Assembly: GCA_020846335.1 (NCBI GenBank)
Contig: JADLED010000256.1
Span: 37,472-101,471 of the forward strand
Direction of reading: 5' to 3'
DNA: 64,000 nt
Source: Bacteroidia bacterium
Lineage (GTDB): Bacteria > Bacteroidota > Bacteroidia > B-17B0 > Aurantibacillaceae
Below, in pieces: positions 32,697-40,477 of this stretch. Position 1 is the stretch's first letter. Each line of letters opens with the position of its first letter. Both the position numbers and the translations under genes were made by a program. The notes beneath the pieces are model-generated. The model was given only the letters and a program-made list of their open reading frames with translations. It made no database searches and had not been told where the DNA came from.

Positions 32697-32798
32697 ATGA
32701 AATTGATAAAAATATTTGTAATAATAGCCCGTGCAGTAGAAGCATATCCAGTTTATGCCTTAATGTGTGTTGCCATTATTGAATTAATAAAAAACTAA
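32697..32798 (+). CDS. Putative 33-aa membrane microprotein between nuoH and nuoI
   Basis: ATG..TAA: MKLIKIFVIIARAVEAYPVYALMCVAIIELIKN; starts 2 nt after nuoH stop, ends 4 nt before nuoI start. Confidence 0.35.
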   Translation: MKLIKIFVIIARAVEAYPVYALMCVAIIELIKN

Positions 32799-32802
32799 AA
32801 AA

Positions 32803-33402
32803 ATGCAATTAACCAACAGAAGCAAACAGGTCTCCTTTAAAGAAATGACCGTGGCCGAAAAGATTTATTTTCCGGCAATTGTTAAGGGAATGGCAGTTAC
32901 CTTCAGTCACTTGTTTAAAAAACGTCCAACCATTATGTATCCCGAACAAAAAAGGGAATACGCAGCGGTTTACCGCGGACAGCACGTTTTAAAACGCGAT
33001 GATAACGGCGCGGAGCGTTGCACCTCTTGCGGCATGTGTGCGGTGGCCTGCCCGGCAGAAGCCATTACCATGGAAAGCGGGGAACGCAAAAAAGGCGAAG
33101 AGCATTTGTACCGTGAAGAAAAATACGCTAAAACGTATGAGATAAATATGTTGCGTTGCATTTTTTGCGGTTTGTGCGAAGAAGCCTGTCCTAAGGAAGC
33201 TATCTTTTTAACCGACCGAATTGTAGATGCAGAATACGAGCGTGATACGTTTATTTATGGTAAAGACAAACTGGTGGAGAAAATGGACAAACGCATTGAT
33301 GTTACCAAACGTCAGACTCCCGAAGTTTTGGCATTTAAAAAAATTCCGGGATTAAAGCATAATGAATTATATACCGGAAAACTAGAAAAAGGAAAACATT
33401 AA
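32803..33402 (+). CDS. nuoI: NADH-quinone oxidoreductase subunit I
   Basis: Two CxxCxxCxxxCP clusters (CTSCGMCAVACPAE, CIFCGLCEEACPKE). Confidence 0.95.
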   Translation: MQLTNRSKQVSFKEMTVAEKIYFPAIVKGMAVTFSHLFKKRPTIMYPEQKREYAAVYRGQHVLKRDDNGAERCTSCGMCAVACPAEAITMESGERKKGEEHLYREEKYAKTYEINMLRCIFCGLCEEACPKEAIFLTDRIVDAEYERDTFIYGKDKLVEKMDKRIDVTKRQTPEVLAFKKIPGLKHNELYTGKLEKGKH

Positions 33403-33403
33403 A

Positions 33404-33474
33404 ATTGACAATTATAAATTTACAATTGACGAATTATTTCAATTGTAAATAGTCAACAAAACACTTGTAAATAA
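33404..33474. repeat. AATTGTAAAT-family intergenic repeat (copy 3)
   Basis: ATTGACAATTATAAATTTACAATTGACGAATT ... CAATTGTAAATAGTCAA. Confidence 0.7.
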
Positions 33475-33481
33475 AAATAGT

Positions 33482-33994
33482 ATGTTAGGATACACAATTA
33501 CACAATGGCTTTTCGGGATACTTTCGTTTTTGGCGATAATGTTCGCCCTGATGGTGGTATTTAGCCGCAACCCTGTTAACTCAGTTTTATACCTGGTGCT
33601 TACATTCTTTTGCATTGCCGGACATTATCTTTTATTAAACGCACAGTTTTTAGCTGTAGTGCACATTGCAGTTTACGCCGGAGCCATTATGGTGCTCTTC
33701 CTGTTTGTGATTATGTTAATGAATCTGAATCAGGATAACGAACCACAAAAAAACATTTATTCCAAACTGATTGCCGGAGTTATTGGTGGTCTGCTGCTGT
33801 TTGTGATGGTTGGCGCTTTGCGAGGAACAGATCATTTAGAAATGAAACGTTACGGACATCCGGATATTGGATTGGTAAAAAATCTGGGCCAAGTGCTTTT
33901 TCACGAATATCTGTTTCCGTTCGAAATAGTATCGGTGTTGTTGTTGGCTGCACTTGTTGGAGCAATTATGTTAGGAAAGAAGGAGTTAAAATAA
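33482..33994 (+). CDS. nuoJ: NADH-quinone oxidoreductase subunit J
   Basis: NPVNSVLYLVLTFFCIAGHYLLLNAQFLAVVHIAVYAGAIMVLFLFVIMLMNL. Confidence 0.95.
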   Translation: MLGYTITQWLFGILSFLAIMFALMVVFSRNPVNSVLYLVLTFFCIAGHYLLLNAQFLAVVHIAVYAGAIMVLFLFVIMLMNLNQDNEPQKNIYSKLIAGVIGGLLLFVMVGALRGTDHLEMKRYGHPDIGLVKNLGQVLFHEYLFPFEIVSVLLLAALVGAIMLGKKELK

Positions 33995-34020
33995 TTTACA
34001 ATTTTAAGATTGACAATTGA
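33993..34020. repeat. Left flank of four-helix-bundle insert: AATTTACAATTTTAAGATTGACAATTGA
   Basis: AATTTACAATTT at 33993-34004 is the exact reverse complement of AAATTGTAAATT at 34402-34413. Confidence 0.75.
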
Positions 34021-34403
34021 ACATGAGTTTGACCCCCGAAATACTTAAAAAAAGAACCTTTGATTACGCATTGAGGACATTGAAAACAATTGATACATTG
34101 AAATCTACAACTGCCAATGAAATAATGGGTAAACAGGTGATGCGCTCTTCAACTTCAGTTGGTGCCAATTACCGCGCTGCCTGTAAAGCAAAATCTACTG
34201 CAGACTTTATTAATAAATTAAAAATTGTTGAGGAAGAATCTGACGAATCAGTTTATTGGCTGGAACTAATAAAAGCATATAATAATATTAACTCGTCTGA
34301 ATTTGAATTATTACTTAAAGTATCAAAAGAATTAGAAAAGATTTTTTCTGCATCTGTTATTACAGCTAAGAACCGAAGAAATAACACACTTAACAAATCG
34401 TAA
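34017..34403 (+). CDS. Four helix bundle protein (23S rRNA IVS / Avd-like)
   Basis: ALRTLKTIDTLKSTTANEIMGKQVMRSSTSVGANYRAACKAKSTADFINKLKIVEEESDESVYWLELI matches S23/IVS family hallmark (RSSTSVGANYREA..., EADE..YWLEL). Confidence 0.9.
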   Translation: MNMSLTPEILKKRTFDYALRTLKTIDTLKSTTANEIMGKQVMRSSTSVGANYRAACKAKSTADFINKLKIVEEESDESVYWLELIKAYNNINSSEFELLLKVSKELEKIFSASVITAKNRRNNTLNKS

Positions 34404-34428
34404 ATTGTAAATTAAAAAATTGTAAATC
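34402..34428. repeat. Right flank of four-helix-bundle insert: AAATTGTAAATTAAAAAATTGTAAAT
   Basis: Inverted partner of 33993-34004; overlaps the insert ORF stop. Confidence 0.75.
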
Positions 34429-34431
34429 AAA

Positions 34432-34743
34432 ATGATTAACGGAATATCTATCAATTATTATTTAATGTTAAGCACAGTGCTTTTCATTATCGGTGCCGTG
34501 GGTGTTATGGCAAGAAGAAACACCATCATCCTTTTTATGTGTATTGAGTTAATGCTCAACGCTGTTAACCTTTTACTGGTAGCATTCAGCGTTCTACACA
34601 ACGATGCAAGCGGACAGGTATTTGTATTTTTCATTATGGCAGTAGCCGCCGCAGAGGTGGCAGTGGGGCTGGCCATTTTAAGCATGATTTACAGAAACAT
34701 TAAAAGCATCGACACCGACTTATTAGGCAATTTAAAGAATTAA
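34432..34743 (+). CDS. nuoK: NADH-quinone oxidoreductase subunit K
   Basis: [37 protein letters not shown]. Confidence 0.95.
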   Translation: MINGISINYYLMLSTVLFIIGAVGVMARRNTIILFMCIELMLNAVNLLLVAFSVLHNDASGQVFVFFIMAVAAAEVAVGLAILSMIYRNIKSIDTDLLGNLKN

Positions 34744-34758
34744 TAAATAAACACATTT

Positions 34759-36645
34759 ATGATTAAACTGGCAGCACTCATCCCCTTATTTCCATTGTTA
34801 GGATTTCTAATCAATGCTTTTTTTGGGAAGAAAATTTCGAAAGGTCTCAGCGGAACCATTGCTTCAATCACCGTTTTGGCTTCCTTTATTGTATCCATAT
34901 TAATTTTTATGGAGCTTCATGCCTCACACGAAAAACAACATGTGGTAAACGTGTTTTCGTGGATAAATTCCGGCAGCCTTCAGATTCCATTCGAGTTTTT
35001 AATCGACCCGCTATCCAGTTGGTTTTTACTCATCATCACCGGCATTGGCTTTTTGATTCATGTTTACTCCATTGGTTACATGCACGATGACGAAGGCTTT
35101 ACGCGCTTTTTCACTTACCTGAATTTGTTTGTGTTTTTTATGTTGTTATTGGTATTGGGCAACAACTTCCTCATCACCTTCGTGGGTTGGGAAGGCGTAG
35201 GACTTTGCTCTTACTTACTCATTGGTTTCTGGTTTAAAAATACAGCCTATAACAATGCTGCTAAAAAAGCCTTTATTATGAACCGCATTGGCGACCTTGG
35301 TTTTTTACTAGGTATTATCTTAATATTTGTCACCTTTGGAAGCATCAGTTACACCGAAGTTTTTGATAAAGCCGGTACCGCAGAAACTTCAACTATCACA
35401 GCCATTGCCCTTTTATTGTTTATAGGCGCTATGGGCAAATCGGCGCAATTACCACTTTACACCTGGTTACCGGATGCGATGGCAGGTCCAACGCCTGTGT
35501 CGGCGCTCATACATGCTGCCACTATGGTTACAGCCGGTATTTTTATGGTGGTACGTGCCAATGTGTTTTATTCGATTAGCGATGTGGCCAGCAATACGGT
35601 AGCCATTGTAGGTGTTGCCACGGCACTTTTTGCGGCTACTATCGGACTGTTTCAAAACGATATTAAAAAGATTCTGGCTTACTCCACCGTTTCGCAATTG
35701 GGCTTAATGTTTTTAGGATTAGGTGTTGGCGCATTTAGCTCTTCGGTGTTTCATGTTACCACTCACGCTTTCTTTAAAGCCCTTTTGTTTTTAGGTGCCG
35801 GCTCAGTTATACATGCCATGGGTGGCGAACAGGACATTCGCAAAATGGGTGGTCTGTGGGGAAAAATAAAAATTACTGCCATTACCATGCTGATTGGAAC
35901 ACTTGCCATCAGTGGCGTACCCGGCTTAAGCGGATTCTTTAGTAAAGATGAAATTTTAGCGCATACCTACGAACACAGTAAAGTGTTGTGGCTGCTTGGC
36001 ATGATTACTTCCATGCTCACTGCCTTTTATATGTTCCGTTTGTTATTCCTTACCTTCTTTGGTAAGTTCAGAGGCACACACGAGCAGGAACATCATTTAC
36101 ACGAATCGCCTTTTTCTATGACAGTTCCTTTAATGATTCTGGCTGTGCTTTCTATATTCGGTGGTCTCTTAGGTTTACCTGAGTTTTGGGGCACCGGCAA
36201 CTGGATGCACCACCACTTGGATCCGGTAATTCTTCGTAAAAACGATTCTGTTCTCAGTCACGAAACCGAATGGACACTGATGATTTTGGCAGTGGCCGCT
36301 GCTGCCGCCGTCATCCTTTTTGCCTGGATGGTTTACATGAAAAACAGAGTGCTGCCGGTAAACAAGGAAGAACAACTGAAGCCATGGCAACGCGTTATTT
36401 ACAACAAGTATTATGTGGATGAGATTTATGATTTCCTGATTCGTAAACCTTTGGACGTTCTTTCAAACATTTTCCACAAATTTTTAGATGTTCAGTTAAT
36501 CGATGGTATTGTAAATGGTATTGGCAGCGGTGTTAAATCTTTGGGTTCTGTGGTAAGACTTGCACAAAGCGGTAACATTGGCTTTTATATTACAAGTATG
36601 GTGCTTGGTGTGGTACTGATTATTTTATTAACCTTTTTGAAGTAA
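34759..36645 (+). CDS. nuoL: NADH-quinone oxidoreductase subunit L
   Basis: FVGWEGVGLCSYLLIGFW, LPLYTWLPDAMAGPTPVSALIHAATMVTAG. Confidence 0.97.
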   Translation: MIKLAALIPLFPLLGFLINAFFGKKISKGLSGTIASITVLASFIVSILIFMELHASHEKQHVVNVFSWINSGSLQIPFEFLIDPLSSWFLLIITGIGFLIHVYSIGYMHDDEGFTRFFTYLNLFVFFMLLLVLGNNFLITFVGWEGVGLCSYLLIGFWFKNTAYNNAAKKAFIMNRIGDLGFLLGIILIFVTFGSISYTEVFDKAGTAETSTITAIALLLFIGAMGKSAQLPLYTWLPDAMAGPTPVSALIHAATMVTAGIFMVVRANVFYSISDVASNTVAIVGVATALFAATIGLFQNDIKKILAYSTVSQLGLMFLGLGVGAFSSSVFHVTTHAFFKALLFLGAGSVIHAMGGEQDIRKMGGLWGKIKITAITMLIGTLAISGVPGLSGFFSKDEILAHTYEHSKVLWLLGMITSMLTAFYMFRLLFLTFFGKFRGTHEQEHHLHESPFSMTVPLMILAVLSIFGGLLGLPEFWGTGNWMHHHLDPVILRKNDSVLSHETEWTLMILAVAAAAAVILFAWMVYMKNRVLPVNKEEQLKPWQRVIYNKYYVDEIYDFLIRKPLDVLSNIFHKFLDVQLIDGIVNGIGSGVKSLGSVVRLAQSGNIGFYITSMVLGVVLIILLTFLK

Positions 36646-36662
36646 AATAGAATTTAGAATTT

Positions 36663-38120
36663 ATGTTAACAGCTTTATTAATATTATTTCCGTTTTTGGC
36701 AGCACTGCTGGTATTTTTTACGAAGGGCAACAATGCCCGCAACATGGCCATGTTGTTTTCGGTAGTGGAGTTTGTGATTTCAATGGCCGCGTTTTTTCAG
36801 TTTAAAAACAATCCCGACTCGGCTCTGCTTTCCTTTAATACCGCCTGGGTTCCTTCGTTGGGCATTCGCCTATCGGCTGCTATAGATGGTCTGAGTTTGT
36901 TAATGGTACTGCTTACCACCTTTTTAGTACCGCTAATTATTCTTTCGTCTTACAAAAACAACTACAACACGCCAAACTATTTTTATGGCCTGATATTGAT
37001 GATGCAAATGGCACTGGTGGGTGTGTTTGTGGCCAACGATGGATTTTTATTTTACGTGTTTTGGGAGTTGGCACTTATTCCAATTTATTTTATTTGTTTG
37101 TTGTGGGGTGGCGAAAACAGATCGGCCATTACCTTTAAGTTTTTTGTTTATACGCTCTTAGGTTCTTTATTTATGTTGATTGGTTTAATTTACCTCTACA
37201 ACCACACCAACGTGGAAGGACTTAAATCATGGGCTATTCGCGATTTGTATGAGGCAGGAAGAAGCCTCACCGCCTCACAACAAAGCGCAGTCTTCTGGCT
37301 TATTTTTATTGCCTTTGCTATTAAAATGCCCATCTTCCCGCTACACACCTGGCAACCCGACACCTATGTGACCGCCCCAACACAGGGCACCATGCTACTT
37401 TCGGGTATTATGTTAAAAATGGGAACCTTTGGCGTGATTAAGTGGTTGTTGCCAATTGTTCCTTTGGGACTTGCCAAATGGGGCTCTACAGCTATTTGTT
37501 TATCGGCAATCGGCGTTGTGTATGCTTCCATTATTGCCATTCAGCAAAAAGATTTTAAACGTTTAATTGCCTATTCTTCCATTGCACACGTAGGATTAAT
37601 TGCTGCCGGTATTTTAGCTGCCAACCAACAAGGCATTCAGGGTGCCATGATGCAAATGCTGGCGCATGGTGTAAATGTAATCGGACTTTTCTTTATCGCC
37701 GAAATTTTGTTACAACAAACAGGCACCCGCGATATTCCTAGTTTGGGTGGCATTCGTAACCTCAACGCCAACTTCGCCATTCTGTTTTTAATTATTGTTT
37801 TAGGTTCGGTTGCTTTACCATTAACCAATGGTTTTGTTGGCGAGTTTTTACTCATTAACGGCATTTACCAATACAATGCAGGTTTTGCAGCTTTTGCCGG
37901 ACTCACTGTTATTCTTGGTGCAGTTTATATGTTGCGTGGTTATCAAAACATTATGCTGGGCGAAGTAAAACCATCCGTGCATTTTGGTAAACTCGCCTCC
38001 ACCGAAAAAGCCGTGCTGGTTATTATTTGCATTACCATTATTGCCTTTGGTGTTTATCCAAAACCATTAAACGACATTGCAGAGCAGGGTACCAAAGCCA
38101 TTTTGCAAATGATGAAGTAA
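36663..38120 (+). CDS. nuoM: NADH-quinone oxidoreductase subunit M
   Basis: FWELALIPIYFICLLWGGENR, PLHTWQPDTYVTAPTQGTMLLSGIMLKMG. Confidence 0.97.
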   Translation: MLTALLILFPFLAALLVFFTKGNNARNMAMLFSVVEFVISMAAFFQFKNNPDSALLSFNTAWVPSLGIRLSAAIDGLSLLMVLLTTFLVPLIILSSYKNNYNTPNYFYGLILMMQMALVGVFVANDGFLFYVFWELALIPIYFICLLWGGENRSAITFKFFVYTLLGSLFMLIGLIYLYNHTNVEGLKSWAIRDLYEAGRSLTASQQSAVFWLIFIAFAIKMPIFPLHTWQPDTYVTAPTQGTMLLSGIMLKMGTFGVIKWLLPIVPLGLAKWGSTAICLSAIGVVYASIIAIQQKDFKRLIAYSSIAHVGLIAAGILAANQQGIQGAMMQMLAHGVNVIGLFFIAEILLQQTGTRDIPSLGGIRNLNANFAILFLIIVLGSVALPLTNGFVGEFLLINGIYQYNAGFAAFAGLTVILGAVYMLRGYQNIMLGEVKPSVHFGKLASTEKAVLVIICITIIAFGVYPKPLNDIAEQGTKAILQMMK

Positions 38121-38136
38121 GTGCTTAAAGGAATAG

Positions 38137-38168
38137 AAATTGTAAATAGTCAATAATAAAATTGTAAC
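38137..38168. repeat. AATTGTAAAT-family intergenic repeat (nuoM-nuoN)
   Basis: AAATTGTAAATAGTCAATAATAAAATTGTAAC. Confidence 0.65.
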
Positions 38169-38173
38169 AGAAT

Positions 38174-39565
38174 ATGAAAGGTCTTTTGATAATCAGTGCC
38201 CTCGGAATAATAGCCATGTTGGCGGAGATTTTTAAGTTTAAAAAAATGCTTTTGTGGATTGTTCTGATTGGCATTATTGGTGCCTACGCCGCCACATTAA
38301 TGGAATGGCAAACCGGCATGAGCATTTCGTATTTTAAAGACATGATTGCTTTTGATAAACCTGCCATTGCCTTTTCGGGAATTATTCTTGCCACCGCATT
38401 CTTTTGGTTTATTTTAGCCAACGACTATTTTGAAGAAGACACCAATGTGACCGATCATTTTGCACTGGTGCTGTTTGCCATTGTTGGCGCACTCATGCTC
38501 ACCTCCTTTAAAAACATGACCACTTTGTTTTTAGGTATCGAAATCATGAGTATTCCACTTTATGTTTTAGCTGCCAGCAAAAAAGGTGATATTAAAAGTA
38601 ATGAAGCCGGTTTCAAATATTTAATCATGGGTTCATTTGCATCGGCCTTTTTACTTTTTGGCATTGCATTAATTTACGGTGCCAGTGGCAGTTTCGACAT
38701 TATGGAAATACGCAGTTACATCAGTACACAAGGCGGAAACCTTCCTTTGTTTTTTAATGTGGGCGTGGTGTTTATGCTAGTGGCCATGTGCTTTAAAGTA
38801 TCGGCTGCTCCCTTCCACTTCTGGGCACCCGATGTTTACGAAGGTTCGCCAACACTAATTACTGCCCTAATGAGCACCATTGTTAAAACCGCTGCATTTG
38901 CTGCCATTCTGCGTTTGTTTATGGTAGCTTTCGGAAACGTGAGCGTTACCTGGACTGCTGTGTTAGCCGGAGTAATTGCATTGTCTTTGGTTATAGCCAA
39001 TTTTACAGCTGCTGTACAAAGCAGTGTAAAACGTATGCTCGCCTATTCAAGCATTAGCCATGCCGCGTTTATGTTGATGGTAATTTTAGCCAACCAACGC
39101 AGCAACATTTCGGTGGACGCAATTATTTATTATTCGCTGGCTTATTCAATAGGAAGCATCACCGCATTTGGTGTACTTTACAATGTAACACGCAATGGCA
39201 ACGAAAACTTTGAGGCCTTTAACGGCCTTGCCAAACGCAGTCCTATGTTGGCTTTGTGCATGACCATTGCCATGTTATCACTTGCCGGTATTCCAATAAC
39301 CGCAGGTTTCTTTGCCAAATATTTTGTTTTTACCACCATGATTGGTACACCGTATAAATGGCTTCTGATTCTTGCCGTGCTCACTTCGGCGGTTGGCGCT
39401 TATTACTATTTGAAAGTGGTAATAGCCATGTACTTTAAACAAGGTCATCACAACGAAACGTTACCGGTAGAAACTTCCAACAAAATTGTAATTGCAGTTA
39501 CAGCGGTTATTACCGTATTGTTGGGTCTTGCTCCTGCTTTCATTTCAGAATTATTCAAATTTTAA
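38174..39565 (+). CDS. nuoN: NADH-quinone oxidoreductase subunit N
   Basis: FLGIEIMSIPLYVLAAS, AAPFHFWAPDVYEGSPTLITALMSTIVK. Confidence 0.97.
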   Translation: MKGLLIISALGIIAMLAEIFKFKKMLLWIVLIGIIGAYAATLMEWQTGMSISYFKDMIAFDKPAIAFSGIILATAFFWFILANDYFEEDTNVTDHFALVLFAIVGALMLTSFKNMTTLFLGIEIMSIPLYVLAASKKGDIKSNEAGFKYLIMGSFASAFLLFGIALIYGASGSFDIMEIRSYISTQGGNLPLFFNVGVVFMLVAMCFKVSAAPFHFWAPDVYEGSPTLITALMSTIVKTAAFAAILRLFMVAFGNVSVTWTAVLAGVIALSLVIANFTAAVQSSVKRMLAYSSISHAAFMLMVILANQRSNISVDAIIYYSLAYSIGSITAFGVLYNVTRNGNENFEAFNGLAKRSPMLALCMTIAMLSLAGIPITAGFFAKYFVFTTMIGTPYKWLLILAVLTSAVGAYYYLKVVIAMYFKQGHHNETLPVETSNKIVIAVTAVITVLLGLAPAFISELFKF

Positions 39566-39585
39566 TTTTTGTTATTTTACTTACT

Positions 39586-39915
39586 ATGGCAGATATTAAA
39601 ATAAACATTCAAAATCCCGACAATAGCATTACCACTCTGGAAGCCCCAACCGACATGGGATTGAGCCTAATGGAATTTTTAAAAGGGAATGAATACGATA
39701 TTTTGGCCACTTGTGGTGGCATGGCGCTTTGTGCTACCTGCCATGTGGAAGTAATTAATGGTTTTGATACGCTGCCCGAAATAAGTAACGATGAATACGC
39801 GATGTTGGACACTTTGCCCAATATTACGCCTACTTCACGCCTGTCGTGTCAGTTGCGATTGCACGAAAATATTGATAACATCACCGTGAAAATTATGGGT
39901 GATGGTCTTTCCTGA
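39586..39915 (+). CDS. 2Fe-2S ferredoxin
   Basis: CGGMALCATCHVEV...SRLSCQLRL, adrenodoxin-type spacing. Confidence 0.85.
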   Translation: MADIKINIQNPDNSITTLEAPTDMGLSLMEFLKGNEYDILATCGGMALCATCHVEVINGFDTLPEISNDEYAMLDTLPNITPTSRLSCQLRLHENIDNITVKIMGDGLS

Positions 39916-39916
39916 A

Positions 39917-40441
39917 TTATTTAAGCACACTTAATTTGTTGAGCCACTCCTGCACTTCGAAGCGCAGATTGTTTTCGTATCCAAGCAGTTCTTCTCGTTG
40001 AACAATTTTGTAGTCGTCCAATTCTTCATTCAGCACAATTTCTCCGTTTGCCAAAACATGGTAGGACATAATAATTTGTCCCGCTCTTGAAAACGGAAAC
40101 AAACCAATAAGAGTAGCCGAAGTTGACTGTAAGCCCAACTCCTCAAGGGTTTCTCGTTTGGCAGCATCTTCCGGACTTTCGCCCATTTCGAGAAAACCGG
40201 TTATGATGGAAAATATTCCTGCAGGTGTGCGCTTATTATGTGCTAACACAATTCCATCTTTGGTTTCAACCACCATGGCCACTACCGGTGTTGGGTTGTT
40301 CCAAAAAATATAATTACAGGAATTGTTATTTGAACAACGCAACCTTCTTCGTCCATCTATGTTTTCCTTTGTAAGTTTTTCACCGCAATTAGGGCAAAAC
40401 TTCATGGTTAAATTCATTCCTGAACTGTATAGTAAAATCAA
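39917..40441 (-). CDS. NUDIX hydrolase with N-terminal zinc ribbon
   Basis: CPNCGEKL...CSNNNSC; GFLEMGESPEDAAKRETLEELG Nudix box. Confidence 0.9.
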   Translation of the reverse strand: MILLYSSGMNLTMKFCPNCGEKLTKENIDGRRRLRCSNNNSCNYIFWNNPTPVVAMVVETKDGIVLAHNKRTPAGIFSIITGFLEMGESPEDAAKRETLEELGLQSTSATLIGLFPFSRAGQIIMSYHVLANGEIVLNEELDDYKIVQREELLGYENNLRFEVQEWLNKLSVLK

Positions 40442-40477
40442 TCTCTCCGACTTGCGGAAAAGTAAGGCCTTATGTGA

